Assembly: GCF_029633825.1 (NCBI RefSeq)
Contig: NZ_CP090640.1
Coordinates: 1,178,001-1,242,000, forward strand
Direction: 5' to 3'
Source of the DNA: Burkholderia contaminans
GTDB lineage: Bacteria > Pseudomonadota > Gammaproteobacteria > Burkholderiales > Burkholderiaceae
Length of the DNA stretch: 64,000 nt
Position numbers and translations under genes: made by a program. Positions 18,777-28,218 of this stretch are shown piece after piece (position 1 is the stretch's first letter; each line of letters starts with the position of its first letter). The notes beneath the pieces are model-generated. The model ran no database searches, had not been told where the DNA came from, and was given only the letters and a program-made list of their open reading frames with translations.

Positions 18777-19655
18777 TCAGCGCAGCGGCAGGTAGATCTC
18801 GGTGCGCAGGTCGGCCGGCGCCGCGTCCATCGGCGTATTGAGGTACAGCTCGAACGGCGGCGCATCGGCGGCTTCGCGGCCCGAATGCCGCAACCAGTCG
18901 CCGTAGAGCCACTGGTAGGCCGTCTTCAGGTCCGCATACGGCCCCGTATGCAGCAGCACCGCGTATTCGCCGCCCGCCACCGTTACGCGCTCCACCGGCG
19001 GCGCGGGTTCGATGTCCGGCGCACCGTCGGCCGGCATGAAGCACGCTTTCGCGCGCAACTGCGCTTCGGGCGTGGTGTCCGGATCGTCGTAAAAGATGCC
19101 GATCATCTTCGCGCCCGGGCCGATCAGCCCGCGCGGACCGACCCACGCGCCGATCCGGGCGAACGCGTCCCCCACCTTCAAGTACGAACCGGTGTGCGCC
19201 ACCGCATAGCCGTGTAATTCCGGCAGCCGCCGGATCTCGACTTCATGCTTGAACATGTCTTCCTCTCCTCGTTGTAACGGATAGATGGGCCGGTGGCTGC
19301 CCGTGCGCCGGTGCTGCGCAGGCGGCACGCCGTACGCGTCGCGAAACGCCCGCGCGAACGCATGTGTCGAACCGTAGCCCGCGCGCCGCGCGATCTCGTC
19401 GATCGGCCGCGCCGTGCACACGAGATCCTCGGACGCGCGCACGATCCGCATCCGCCGCACCGTCAGCACGATCGACTCGCCGTACAGCGCGCGATAGACG
19501 CGCTGCCAGTGATACGGCGACAGGCACGCGACTTCGGCGAGCCGGTTCAGGTCGAGCGGGTCGTCGAGGTGCGCGCGGATGTACTCGTGGACGCGCGCCA
19601 CGCTCGCTGCGTAGCGGATCCAGGCGGGCGGGTCGGGTCTCGTTTCGATGGTCAT
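18777..19655 (-). CDS. AraC-family regulator with GyrI-like effector domain (Rob-like architecture)
   Basis: A 292-residue protein with an N-terminal AraC/XylS DNA-binding domain (about residues 15-115). It contains two helix-turn-helix units: LNRLAEVACLSPYHWQRVYR, and IDEIARRAGYGSTHAFARAF with the following YGVPPAQHR. The C-terminal half (about 135-290) is a GyrI/SbmC-like ligand-binding fold (IRRLPELHGYAVAHTGSYL). The same order of domains occurs in Rob and in multidrug- or peptide-responsive regulators. It is divergent from a mechanosensitive-channel-like gene. The inducer is unknown. Confidence 0.9.
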   Translation of the reverse strand: MTIETRPDPPAWIRYAASVARVHEYIRAHLDDPLDLNRLAEVACLSPYHWQRVYRALYGESIVLTVRRMRIVRASEDLVCTARPIDEIARRAGYGSTHAFARAFRDAYGVPPAQHRRTGSHRPIYPLQRGEEDMFKHEVEIRRLPELHGYAVAHTGSYLKVGDAFARIGAWVGPRGLIGPGAKMIGIFYDDPDTTPEAQLRAKACFMPADGAPDIEPAPPVERVTVAGGEYAVLLHTGPYADLKTAYQWLYGDWLRHSGREAADAPPFELYLNTPMDAAPADLRTEIYLPLR

Positions 19656-19743
19656 CGGCGTGTCAGGGCAGGAACCGACGCCACGGTAGCACGGCCCGAT
19701 TTGATAAATCTTGCGGAAATGCGTAGGAAGCCGATGAATCGAG

Positions 19744-19769
19744 CCCCATTTTATTTTGACGAAATGGGG
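19744..19769. repeat. 8-bp inverted repeat in divergent intergenic region
   Basis: CCCCATTT (19744-19751) and AAATGGGG (19762-19769) flank an AT-rich 10-nt loop between the AraC-type gene and the channel-like gene. It could be an operator or an mRNA hairpin. The rest of 19656-19932 is AT-rich for this genome and probably holds both divergent promoters. Confidence 0.45.
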
Positions 19770-19932
19770 TCTTGCCCCTCCCAGATCTAGAACTAAAGTT
19801 AAAGACGGTGAAATCGGGTGATCGCGTCATTTTTCTCGGGTAAGTTGCTCAGTCGGGGCAGCACGTTTTTCGAAGTACGCAGGTAGTTCGTCGATGTTCA
19901 ATCGCAACACCACGTTTTCGGGAGAAGAAGAA

Positions 19933-21396
19933 ATGGATGCTTCCAGCTTCATCACGTCGCTGCAGACCACGCTAGGGGGGTATCTGCCAAAGATCGCCGG
20001 CGCGATTGGCATCCTGGTGATCGGCTGGCTGATCGCCGTCGTGGTGCGGGCCGGCGCGCTGCGCCTGCTCAGCGCGCTGAAGGTCGACCAGCGGATCAAC
20101 GAAAGCACCGGCCAGGGCGCCTGCGTCGAGCGCATCATCGCCGGCGGCCTGTTCTGGCTTGTGCTGCTGATCACCGCGGTCGGCATCTTCAACGTGCTCA
20201 ACCTGTACGCGGTGTCGAACCCGTTCTCGCTGCTCGTCACGCACATCGTCAACTACCTGCCGAACCTGATCGGCGGCGGGGCGCTGACGCTGATTGCGTG
20301 GCTGATCGCGTCGATGCTGCGCAGCCTCGCGAACCGCGCGCTGAAGGCGAGCAAGATCGACGACAAGCTGTCCGAAGGCGCCGGCATGCGGCCGATGAGC
20401 GGCTATCTCGGCGACGTGCTGTTCTGGCTCGTGATCCTGATGTTCCTGCCGGCGATCCTCGCGTCGTTCGCGCTGTCGGGGCTGCTGTCGCCCGTGCAGG
20501 GGATGGTCGACAAGCTGCTCGCGATCGTGCCGAACGTCTTCGCGGCCGCGGTGATCGGCTTCGTCGGCTGGATCGTCGCGCGCGTGCTGCGCGGCCTCGT
20601 GACGAACCTGCTCGTCGCCGCCGGCGCCGACCGTCTCACGCAGGGCATCGACAGCCCGACACCCGTGCGCGTGTCGAGCCTGGTCGGCACGATCGTCTAC
20701 GTGTTCGTGTTCGTGCCGACGCTGATCTCCGCGCTCGACGCGCTGAAGATCGACGCGATCTCGATCCCCGCGACCAACATGCTGAACCAGTTCCTCGGCG
20801 CGGTGCCGGACATCGTCGCGGCGATCGTGATCGTGCTGGTGACGTTCTACTTCGCGCGCTTCGTCGCGTCGCTCGCGCAGAAGCTGCTGGAAGCCGCGGG
20901 CGTCGACGGGCTGCCGGCCGTGCTCGGCGTCGAGCGCGTGTTTTCCGGGATCCTGCAGCCGTCGGTGCTGGTCGCGCGGCTGATCGTGTTCTTCGCGATG
21001 CTGTTCGCGTCGGTCGAAGCGGCGAACCGGCTCGGCTTCTCGCAGGTGCGCGACGTCGTCACGCTGTTCATCGAATTCGGCGGCCACGTGCTGATGGGCG
21101 GCGTGATCCTCGTGATCGGCGTGTGGCTCGCGGGCCTCGCGCGCCGCGTGATCGAGCAGGCCGACCGCGAGCACAGCGTGCTGTTCGCGCGCATCGCGCA
21201 ATTCGCGATCCTGGGCCTCGTGTTCGCGATGGGGCTGCGCGCGATGGGCATCGCCAACGAGATCGTCCAGCTCGCATTCGGCCTCGTGCTCGGCGCGATC
21301 GCGGTGGCGGTGGCGCTGTCGTTCGGTCTCGGCGGTCGCGAAGCGGCCGGCAAGCTGCTCGACCGCTGGTTCAACCAGCGCGGCGGCGGCCAGTAA
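19933..21396 (+). CDS. Mechanosensitive-channel-like membrane protein with repeated TM-helix units
   Basis: A 487-residue inner-membrane protein with about ten hydrophobic helices in repeated blocks (AGAIGILVIGWLIAVVVRAG; LIGGGALTLIAWLIAS; AAVIGFVGWIVARVLRGL; DIVAAIVIVLVTFYFARFVA; GGVILVIGVWLAGLARRVI). Each block has the gly-rich 'helix then W-(L/I)-A' pattern of the small conserved TM-helix repeat seen next to MscS-type channels, but the MscS beta domain itself is not evident. GGAGAAGAAG at 19921 supports the ATG at 19933. An in-frame ATG at 19894 would add 13 residues with a poorer site. The family tag is moderately sure; channel activity is inferred. Confidence 0.8.
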   Translation: MDASSFITSLQTTLGGYLPKIAGAIGILVIGWLIAVVVRAGALRLLSALKVDQRINESTGQGACVERIIAGGLFWLVLLITAVGIFNVLNLYAVSNPFSLLVTHIVNYLPNLIGGGALTLIAWLIASMLRSLANRALKASKIDDKLSEGAGMRPMSGYLGDVLFWLVILMFLPAILASFALSGLLSPVQGMVDKLLAIVPNVFAAAVIGFVGWIVARVLRGLVTNLLVAAGADRLTQGIDSPTPVRVSSLVGTIVYVFVFVPTLISALDALKIDAISIPATNMLNQFLGAVPDIVAAIVIVLVTFYFARFVASLAQKLLEAAGVDGLPAVLGVERVFSGILQPSVLVARLIVFFAMLFASVEAANRLGFSQVRDVVTLFIEFGGHVLMGGVILVIGVWLAGLARRVIEQADREHSVLFARIAQFAILGLVFAMGLRAMGIANEIVQLAFGLVLGAIAVAVALSFGLGGREAAGKLLDRWFNQRGGGQ

Positions 21397-21723
21397 AGCC
21401 ACCGTCGAGCATCCGTCCGGCCGCGCGGCATGGCCGGACGGCGCTGCGGCAGCGTGTGTATCCAGCCGGGCGAGAACGGCACGCGACAGCGTCCGCTCGC
21501 GCGGCGCCGCCAGCGGCCGGCTGTCGCGGCTGTCGGCAGATGGCGGCCGCCGTGCCGCCTGCGGCGTGTCGGCTTCGTCAGCCGTTCCGCGCCTGCATTT
21601 CTGCAAGCGAAATGTCAGCCGCGATCTTTGCCGAATTTCGATAACACGTCGTTTAATGACTCTCTAGCATCGATTCTCAGTCGCGCAGGCCGGCAGGCAC
21701 GGCGCCTTTGAGGAGAGAGTCCG
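21397..21723. other. Intergenic region before eat, with a hairpin and weak promoter candidate
   Basis: The 327-bp gap contains a perfect 10-bp inverted repeat, CCGTCCGGCC (21413-21422) with GGCCGGACGG (21432-21441), just after the channel-like gene; it is probably its transcript end although no T-run follows. An AT-richer part near 21625-21660 has TTGCCG and TTTAAT 18 bp apart, a weak sigma-70-like candidate for eat. No gene is seen. Confidence 0.4.
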
Positions 21724-23136
21724 ATGAAAGCAGAGTCGAATGGCCGGCCCGCCGCCGGCGCCAAGTCGTCCGGCCAGCCCGCGCTGCAGCAGACGCTCGG
21801 GACCTGGCAACTGTGGGGCATTGCGGTCGGCCTCGTGATTTCCGGCGAGTACTTCGGCTGGAGCTACGGCTGGGCGAGCGCCGGCACGCTGGGTTTCGTC
21901 GTCACCGCGCTGTTCGTCGCGGCGATGTACACCACCTTCATTTTCAGTTTCACCGAGCTGACGACGTCGATCCCGCACGCGGGCGGCCCGTTCGCTTATG
22001 CGCGCCGTGCGTTCGGCCCGACCGGCGGCTATCTCGCCGGCGCGGCGACACTCGTCGAGTTCGTGTTCGCACCGCCGGCGATCGCGCTCGCGATCGGCGC
22101 GTACCTGCACGTGCAGTTCCCGGGCCTCGAGCCCAAGCATGCGGCGATGGGCGCGTATCTCGTGTTCATGGCGCTGAACATCGTCGGCGTGCAGATCGCG
22201 GCGACCTTCGAGCTGGTCGTCACGCTGCTTGCGATCTTCGAGCTGCTGGTGTTCATGGGCGTCGTGTCGCCGGGCTTCGCGTGGAGCAACTTCATGAAGG
22301 GCGGCTGGTCGGGCGCCGATCATTTCAGCGTGGGCGCGTTCCACGGGATGTTCGCGGCGATCCCGTTCGCGATCTGGTTCTTCCTCGCGATCGAAGGCGT
22401 CGCGATGGCCGCCGAGGAAGCGAAGAACCCGAAGCGCTCGATCCCGATCGCGTACGTGGCCGGGATCCTGACCCTCGTTGCACTGGCGATCGGCGTGATG
22501 GTGTTCGCCGGCGGCGCGGGCGACTGGACGAAGCTCGCGAACATCAACGACCCGCTGCCGCAGGCAATGAAGTACATCGTCGGCGCGAACAGCGGCTGGA
22601 TGCACATGCTCGTGTGGCTCGGGCTGTTCGGGCTGGTCGCGTCGTTCCACGGGATCATCCTCGGCTATTCGCGCCAGATCTTCGCGCTGGCCCGCGAAGG
22701 CTACCTGCCGGAATGGCTCGGGAAGGTGCATCCGCGCTTCAAGACGCCCCATCGCGCGATTCTCGCGGGCGGCGTGGTCGGGATCGCGGCGATCTACAGC
22801 GACGAGCTGATCCAGTTCGGCGGGCAGACGCTCACCGCGAATATCGTGACGATGTCGGTATTCGGTGCGATCGTGATGTATATCGTGAGCATGGCGTCGC
22901 TGTTCAAGCTGCGCCGCTCGCAGCCGAACATGGCGCGGCCATTCCGCGCGCCGCTGTACCCGATCTTCCCGGCATTCGCGATCCTGGCCGCGCTCGTCTG
23001 TCTCGGTACGATGATTTACTTCAACGGGCTGGTCGCGCTGGTGTTCCTCGGCTTCCTCGCGTTCGGCTATGCGTACTTCCTCGCGACGCGTTCGCAGCGT
23101 GCGAGTGCGCCGGGCGACGTGCTGCTGGAGGAGTGA
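21724..23136 (+). CDS. eat: Ethanolamine permease (APC family)
   Basis: A 470-residue amino acid-polyamine-organocation transporter with about twelve membrane helices. It opens with LGTWQLWGIAVGLVISGEYF and GWSYGWASAG, the signature region of ethanolamine permeases. TELTTSIPHAGGPFAYARRAFG and the ARRAFGPTGG loop that follows are APC hallmarks. The gene directly precedes eutB and eutC on the same strand, which fixes the substrate as ethanolamine with good confidence. It starts after GAGGAGAGAG. Ethanolamine released from phosphatidylethanolamine is taken up here for deamination. Confidence 0.93.
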   Translation: MKAESNGRPAAGAKSSGQPALQQTLGTWQLWGIAVGLVISGEYFGWSYGWASAGTLGFVVTALFVAAMYTTFIFSFTELTTSIPHAGGPFAYARRAFGPTGGYLAGAATLVEFVFAPPAIALAIGAYLHVQFPGLEPKHAAMGAYLVFMALNIVGVQIAATFELVVTLLAIFELLVFMGVVSPGFAWSNFMKGGWSGADHFSVGAFHGMFAAIPFAIWFFLAIEGVAMAAEEAKNPKRSIPIAYVAGILTLVALAIGVMVFAGGAGDWTKLANINDPLPQAMKYIVGANSGWMHMLVWLGLFGLVASFHGIILGYSRQIFALAREGYLPEWLGKVHPRFKTPHRAILAGGVVGIAAIYSDELIQFGGQTLTANIVTMSVFGAIVMYIVSMASLFKLRRSQPNMARPFRAPLYPIFPAFAILAALVCLGTMIYFNGLVALVFLGFLAFGYAYFLATRSQRASAPGDVLLEE

Positions 23137-23173
23137 GCAGGGTGAAGTTGAACGGCCGTTCCTGACGGCATCC

Positions 23174-23199
23174 GGCGCGCCCCGTCGAACGGGCGCGCC
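23174..23199 (+). repeat. Strong GC hairpin between eat and eutB
   Basis: GGCGCGCCC (23174-23182) pairs perfectly with GGGCGCGCC (23191-23199) around an 8-nt loop in the 90-bp eat-eutB gap. There is no T-run, so it is more likely an mRNA-stability or partial-termination element that sets lyase levels relative to permease. This function is inferred. Confidence 0.55.
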
Positions 23200-23226
23200 G
23201 TCGGCTTTAGGCAAGGAGATTCGCAG

Positions 23227-24624
23227 ATGTCCTATACGGAGACGATCGGTCCGCGCACGTACCGCTTCGCGGACCTGAAGACGCTGCTCGCGAAGGCGAG
23301 CCCGCTGCGTTCCGGCGACCAGCTCGCCGGTGTCGCGGCGGCGAGCGAGGAGGAGCGCGTCGCCGCGAAGATCGCGCTCGCGGGCGTGCCGCTGAAGGCG
23401 TTCCTGAACGAAGCGGTGATCCCGTATGAAGACGACGAGGTCACGCGCCTCATCGTCGACGACCACGATGCGGCTGCCTTCGCGGAAATCTCGCACCTCA
23501 CCGTCGGCGATTTCCGCAACTGGCTGCTGTCGCCGGCCGCCGACGGCGCCGCGCTCGAACGGATCGCGCCCGGCCTCACGCCCGAGATGGTCGCGGCCGT
23601 GTCGAAGCTGATGCGCAACCAGGACCTGATCGCGGCGGCGAGGAAGCGCCGCGTCGTCACGCGCTTTCGCAACACGGTCGGGCTGCCGGGCCGGATGTCG
23701 GTGCGGCTGCAGCCGAACCACCCGACCGACGACGTGAAAGGCATCGCCGCGTCGATGCTCGACGGGCTGATGTACGGCTGCGGCGACGCGATGATCGGCA
23801 TCAACCCGGCCACCGACAGCCTCGCGGCGATCGTGAAGCTGCTCGCGATGATCGACGGCTTTCGCGAACGCTACGGCGTGCCGACGCAGTCGTGCGTGCT
23901 CACGCACGTGACCAACACGATCGCGGCGGTCGAGAAGGGCGCGCCGGTCGACCTCGTGTTCCAGTCGATCGCGGGCACCGAGAAGGCGAACACGAGCTTC
24001 GGGATCTCGCTCGCGCTGCTCGCCGAGGCGCGCGAGGCCGCGTTGTCGCTCAAGCGCGGCACGGTCGGCAACAACCTGATGTACTTCGAGACGGGGCAAG
24101 GCAGCGCGCTGTCGGCGAACGCGCACTTCGGCGTCGACCAGCAGACCTGCGAAGTGCGCGCGTATGCGGTGGCGCGCAAGTTCGAGCCGTTCCTCGTGAA
24201 CACGGTGGTCGGCTTCATCGGGCCGGAATACCTGTACGACGGCAAGCAGATCATCCGCGCGGGGCTCGAGGATCACTTCTGCGGGAAGCTGCTCGGCGTG
24301 CCGATGGGCTGCGACATCTGCTACACGAACCACGCGGAAGCCGACCAGGACGACATGGACACGCTGCTGACGCTGCTCGGCGCGGCCGGCATCAACTTCA
24401 TCATGGGGATTCCGGGCGCGGACGACGTGATGCTGAACTACCAGAGCACGTCGTTCCACGACCAGCTCTACGTACGCGAGGTGCTCGGCCTGCGCCGCGC
24501 GCCGGAATTCGAGGAGTGGCTGGAGACGATGGAGATCGCCGACGCGCACGGCGCGTTGCGTGCGGCGACTTCGCGCGTGCCGCTGCTTGCGGGCGCGAAC
24601 GACTGGATGGGGATTTCGGCATGA
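23227..24624 (+). CDS. eutB: Ethanolamine ammonia-lyase large subunit
   Basis: The 465-residue catalytic subunit of adenosylcobalamin-dependent ethanolamine ammonia-lyase, which splits ethanolamine to acetaldehyde and ammonia. Recognisable stretches include RFRNTVGLPGRMSVRLQPNH, the barrel residues in GLMYGCGDAMIGINPATDS, QSIAGTEKANTSFGISLALL, MYFETGQGSALSANAHFGVD and GVPMGCDICYTNHAEADQDD. An AAGGAG site lies before the ATG. Its stop overlaps the eutC start (ATGA), so the two subunits are translationally coupled. No carboxysome-like shell genes accompany it, so the reaction happens in the open cytoplasm. Confidence 0.96.
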   Translation: MSYTETIGPRTYRFADLKTLLAKASPLRSGDQLAGVAAASEEERVAAKIALAGVPLKAFLNEAVIPYEDDEVTRLIVDDHDAAAFAEISHLTVGDFRNWLLSPAADGAALERIAPGLTPEMVAAVSKLMRNQDLIAAARKRRVVTRFRNTVGLPGRMSVRLQPNHPTDDVKGIAASMLDGLMYGCGDAMIGINPATDSLAAIVKLLAMIDGFRERYGVPTQSCVLTHVTNTIAAVEKGAPVDLVFQSIAGTEKANTSFGISLALLAEAREAALSLKRGTVGNNLMYFETGQGSALSANAHFGVDQQTCEVRAYAVARKFEPFLVNTVVGFIGPEYLYDGKQIIRAGLEDHFCGKLLGVPMGCDICYTNHAEADQDDMDTLLTLLGAAGINFIMGIPGADDVMLNYQSTSFHDQLYVREVLGLRRAPEFEEWLETMEIADAHGALRAATSRVPLLAGANDWMGISA

Positions 24625-25415
24625 GCGACGCCGTCGAAAAGAACCCGTGGGCGCAGTTGAAGTCGTTCACGAATGCGCGGATCGCGCTCGGCCGCGCGGG
24701 CAACAGCCTGCCGACGGCGCCGCTGCTCGCGTTCAACCTGTCGCATGCGCAGGCGCGCGACGCGGTGCACCAGCCGCTCGACGTGGGCGCGCTGCGGCGG
24801 GAGATCGAGGCGGCCGGCCTGCTGCCGACGCTCGGTGTGCAGAGCGCCGCGCCGGACCGCGATCACTATCTGCGCCGGCCCGATCTTGGCCGCAAGCTGT
24901 CGGACGACAGCCGCGGCCTGCTTGCCGGCTACGGCGCGGCGCTCGATGATGCGCCCGACGTCGTGTTCGTGGTCGGCGACGGGCTGTCGGCGTTCGCGGC
25001 CGCCAAACAGGCGCTGCCGTTGCTGCAGGCCGTGCGGCCGCGGCTCGACGCGGACGGCTGGCGGATCGGCCCGGTGGTGGTCGCGACGCAGGCGCGCGTC
25101 GCACTCGGCGACGAGATCGGCGAGCTGCTGCGCGCGAAGGTCGTCGCGATGCTGATCGGCGAACGGCCGGGGCTCAGCTCGCCGGACAGCCTCGGCGTGT
25201 ACCTGACGTGGGCGCCGAAGGTCGGCTGCCACGATGCGTTGCGCAACTGCATCTCGAACGTGCGGCCTGAAGGGCTGCCGTACGCGGGGGCCGCGCACAA
25301 GCTGCATTACCTGATGACGCACGCGCGACGGCTCGGGCTGACGGGCGTCGGGCTGAAGGACGACAGTGATGCGTTGCTGCCGCAGGCGCAGGCGGAACGG
25401 ATCGGGGCGGACTGA
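24621..25415 (+). CDS. eutC: Ethanolamine ammonia-lyase small subunit
   Basis: The 264-residue small subunit that completes the cobalamin site of the lyase. It shows NPWAQLKSFTNARIALGRAG, LAFNLSHAQARDAVHQPL, RDHYLRRPDLGRKLSDDSR, the cobalamin-contact region VFVVGDGLSAFAAAKQALP, IGERPGLSSPDSLGVYLTW and RNCISNVRPEGLPYAGAAHK. The start at 24621 overlaps the eutB stop by four bases. The gene ends 42 bp before a converging LysR-type gene. No EutA-like reactivase follows, unlike in enteric eut operons. Confidence 0.95.
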   Translation: MSDAVEKNPWAQLKSFTNARIALGRAGNSLPTAPLLAFNLSHAQARDAVHQPLDVGALRREIEAAGLLPTLGVQSAAPDRDHYLRRPDLGRKLSDDSRGLLAGYGAALDDAPDVVFVVGDGLSAFAAAKQALPLLQAVRPRLDADGWRIGPVVVATQARVALGDEIGELLRAKVVAMLIGERPGLSSPDSLGVYLTWAPKVGCHDALRNCISNVRPEGLPYAGAAHKLHYLMTHARRLGLTGVGLKDDSDALLPQAQAERIGAD

Positions 25416-25457
25416 AACGGGGCGTGCAGGGCCGCTGTCGCGGCTTTCGCCACCCGC

Positions 25458-26342
25458 CTACCTGAACAACCGCTCGCACAGAAAATCGACGAACACGCGC
25501 AGCTTCGGCGACAGCTGCCGGCTCGATGGCCACACGATCGAGAATTGCCCCGGCGCGATCCGGTAGTCGTCGAGCACGGTGACGAGTGCGCCGTGCTCGA
25601 GCGCGTCGCGCGCGAGGAAGTCGGGCATGTAGCCGATGCCGAGCCCCGCGAGCACGGTGCCGCGCAGCGCCTCCATGTTGTTGCAGGTCAGCGCGGTGCG
25701 CAGCTTCAGCGGCGTGCCGTCGTCGGCCGCGAGCGCCCAGTCCTGCAGCTTGCCGGTGGTCGGGAAGCAGTAGCGCACGCATTCGTGCGCTTCGAGATCG
25801 CGCGGTGTGCGCGGCGTGCCGGCCTGCGCGAGATACGCGGGCGTCGCGCACAGCACGAACGCGAACGGGCCGAGCCGCCGCGACATCAGGCTCGAATCCG
25901 ACAGCGGGCCGCTGCGGATCACCGCGTCGAAGCCGCCTTCGACGACATCCACCATCCGGTCGTTGAAATCGAGGTCGAGCTCGACGTCCGGGTAGCGCTG
26001 CCGGAATTCGGGCAGCACCGGCAGCAGGAACCGGTAGCCGATCACCGGCAGGCTCACGCGCAGCTTGCCGCGCGGGCGCTGTGCGGAGGCCGTCACGGTT
26101 GCTTCCGCGTCGCGGAAATCTTCGAGGATCCGCTGGCAGCGTTCGTAGAAGTGCCGGCCTTCTTCGGTGAGCGTGACGCGCCGGGTCGTGCGGTTGAACA
26201 GCCGCACGCCGAGCGACTGCTCGAGTTTCGCGATCGTCTTGCCGACCGCCGACGCCGAGATGCCGAGCGCGCGGCCGGCCGCGACGAAGCTCAATGCTTC
26301 GGCGGTGCGGACGAAGGCGACGATGCCGGTCAGGTTGTCCAT
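25458..26342 (-). CDS. LysR-family transcriptional regulator
   Basis: A 294-residue LysR-type regulator of the DsdC/CrgA-like subgroup. The helix-turn-helix is SFVAAGRALGISASAVGKTI, followed by LEQSLGVRLFNRTTRRVTLT. The effector domain begins near residue 92 (GKLRVSLPVIGYRFLLPVLP) and includes DFNDRMVDVVEGGFDAVIRSG. It is divergent from an MFS drug/proton antiporter gene with a 151-bp shared region, and most likely controls that gene rather than the eut genes it converges on. Confidence 0.92.
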   Translation of the reverse strand: MDNLTGIVAFVRTAEALSFVAAGRALGISASAVGKTIAKLEQSLGVRLFNRTTRRVTLTEEGRHFYERCQRILEDFRDAEATVTASAQRPRGKLRVSLPVIGYRFLLPVLPEFRQRYPDVELDLDFNDRMVDVVEGGFDAVIRSGPLSDSSLMSRRLGPFAFVLCATPAYLAQAGTPRTPRDLEAHECVRYCFPTTGKLQDWALAADDGTPLKLRTALTCNNMEALRGTVLAGLGIGYMPDFLARDALEHGALVTVLDDYRIAPGQFSIVWPSSRQLSPKLRVFVDFLCERLFR

Positions 26343-26493
26343 CGAGTCGAAGGCGTGCGGCGATGCACGTGGCCGAGTGAATTGCGGAATTCTAGTCCGT
26401 TATATGCGGAGCTTTGCGTAGTTTTTCGCGGATTGAATCGGATTTATCTTCTGTCGCTCTGACGGCGCATCCGCGCCGGCTTTTCGAGGAGCG

Positions 26494-28110
26494 ATGATGG
26501 ATCACCCTTTTTCAGGCGCTTCGGACCTGTCGGCACGCCGGCGTGCGTGGGTGCTGGCCGCCGTCTGCATGGCCGCGGTCGCGCTGCCGCTGTCGTTTTC
26601 GGGCGGCGCGGTCGCGACGCCCGCGATCGGCCGCGACCTGCACGGCGGGACGGTCGCGATGAACTGGATCACCAATGCGTTCATGCTCGCGTTCGGCAGC
26701 TTCCTGATGGCGGCCGGCGCGCTGGCCGACCAGTTCGGCCGCAAGCGCCTGTTCGCGATCGGCGTCGGCGGCTTCACGCTGATGTCGGTCGCGCTCGCGT
26801 TCGCGCCGTCGATGCTCGCGGTCGACCTGCTGCGCGCCGCGCAAGGGCTCGCGGCGGCCGCGGCGCTCGCGGGCGGCACGGCCGCGCTCGCGCAGGAATT
26901 CGACGGTGCGGCGCGCACGCGCGCATTCAGCCTGCTCGGCACGACCTTCGGCATCGGGCTCGCGTTCGGGCCGGTGCTGGCCGGCGCGCTGATCGGGCAT
27001 TACGGTTGGCGCGCGATCTTCGTGACGAGCGCGGTGGCCGGCGGGCTGTCGCTCGTATTCGGGCTGCCGCGCATGCACGAGTCGCGCGACCCGCATGCGA
27101 CAGGGCTCGACTGGCCCGGCACGGCCGCGTTCACCACCGCGCTGACGCTGTTCACGTTCGGCGTGATCGAGGCACCCGCGCGCGGCTGGTCGAGCCCGCT
27201 GGTGATCGCGCTGCTGGCGGGCGCGGCGCTCGGCGCAGGTGCGTTCGTCGCGATCGAGACGCGGGTCGCGCGGCCGATGCTCGACCTGTCGCTGTTCCGG
27301 ATCGCGCGCTTCGTCGGCGTGCAGGTGCTGCCGGTGTCGACCTGCTGCTGCTACATCGTGCTGCTCGTCGTGCTGCCGCTGCGCTTCATCGGCATCGACG
27401 GCTTCAGCGAGATCGACGCCGGCTGGCTGATGCTCGCGATTTCCGCGCCGATGCTGGTCGTGCCGTTCATCGCGGCGACGCTCACGCGCTGGCTGTCGGC
27501 CGGCGTGATCTCGGGGCTCGGGCTCCTGATCGCGGCAGCCGGGCTCGTGTGGCTGGGCATCGCGCTGCGCGGTGGCGCGGGGGCTGCGGCGATCGCGCCG
27601 ATGGTGACGATCGGCATCGGGGCCGGCATGCCGTGGGGGCTGATGGACGGGCTGTCGGTGAGCGTCGTGCCGAAGGAACGCGCGGGGATGGCGACCGGAA
27701 TCTTCAGCACGACGCGCGTGGCCGGCGAGGGGATCGCGCTCGCGATCGTTGGTGCGGTGCTGGCTGGGCTCGCGCGGACCGGGTTGACGCAGGCGGCGGG
27801 CGCTGCCGGCACGCCCGACGCGACGCTGCGTGCGGCGGCGCGGCTCGGGACCGGCGATCTCGCGGGTGCGGCGGTAGCGTTGCCGGGTGTCGGGCACGCA
27901 GCGCTGCTCGCGAGTTACACGCATGCGTTCGATCGGTTGCTGATCGGGCTGGCGGTCGTGACGGTGCTGTGTGCGGGGGTGGTGTTCGCGTTTCTCGGCG
28001 GGCGGCGGGTGGCTACCGAATCGGGCGACGATACCGACGGGCACGCGCATGCCGACGTGCCGGTGCGCAACCGGATCGAAGCCGCGTGTACGGAGACGCA
28101 AGGGCGTTGA
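26494..28110 (+). CDS. MFS transporter, DHA2 (EmrB/QacA) type, 14 TM
   Basis: A 538-residue major facilitator with about 14 predicted membrane helices. The family markers are GGTVAMNWITNAFMLAFGSF with the A-loop motif GALADQFGRKRLF, and the antiporter motif C-like LGTTFGIGLAFGPVLAGALIG in helix 5. A late helix reads GIGAGMPWGLMDGLSVSVVP with KERAGMATGIF. DHA2 members are proton-driven exporters of drugs or small metabolites. A GAGGAG site precedes tandem ATGs at 26494 and 26497. The divergent LysR gene probably regulates it. The substrate is not predictable. Confidence 0.9.
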   Translation: MMDHPFSGASDLSARRRAWVLAAVCMAAVALPLSFSGGAVATPAIGRDLHGGTVAMNWITNAFMLAFGSFLMAAGALADQFGRKRLFAIGVGGFTLMSVALAFAPSMLAVDLLRAAQGLAAAAALAGGTAALAQEFDGAARTRAFSLLGTTFGIGLAFGPVLAGALIGHYGWRAIFVTSAVAGGLSLVFGLPRMHESRDPHATGLDWPGTAAFTTALTLFTFGVIEAPARGWSSPLVIALLAGAALGAGAFVAIETRVARPMLDLSLFRIARFVGVQVLPVSTCCCYIVLLVVLPLRFIGIDGFSEIDAGWLMLAISAPMLVVPFIAATLTRWLSAGVISGLGLLIAAAGLVWLGIALRGGAGAAAIAPMVTIGIGAGMPWGLMDGLSVSVVPKERAGMATGIFSTTRVAGEGIALAIVGAVLAGLARTGLTQAAGAAGTPDATLRAAARLGTGDLAGAAVALPGVGHAALLASYTHAFDRLLIGLAVVTVLCAGVVFAFLGGRRVATESGDDTDGHAHADVPVRNRIEAACTETQGR

Positions 28111-28218
28111 GCGTCGCGTCATCGCGCATGGGGCGCTTCGGCCTGGACGGCCGGAGCGCCGTTTCCATTGCGTCGGCTGCGTTCGCACGCCGACGAACCG
28201 CCACGCCCGTCGCGCCCG

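Noticed and set aside
21695..21720. Sigma-54 promoter before eat (GGCACG then TTTG)
   Set aside because: The -12 GC is absent and the site overlaps the ribosome-binding region, leaving no room for a transcript leader.
21664..24549. 961-codon minus-strand open frame opposite eat and eutB
   Set aside because: Composition is typical of a GC-bias shadow and the opposite strand has two conserved genes with ribosome sites.
23892..24620. N-terminal extension of eutC by about 240 codons
   Set aside because: The open frame overlaps eutB in another frame and is Arg/Gly-rich. The small subunit's conserved start is the ATG at 24621.
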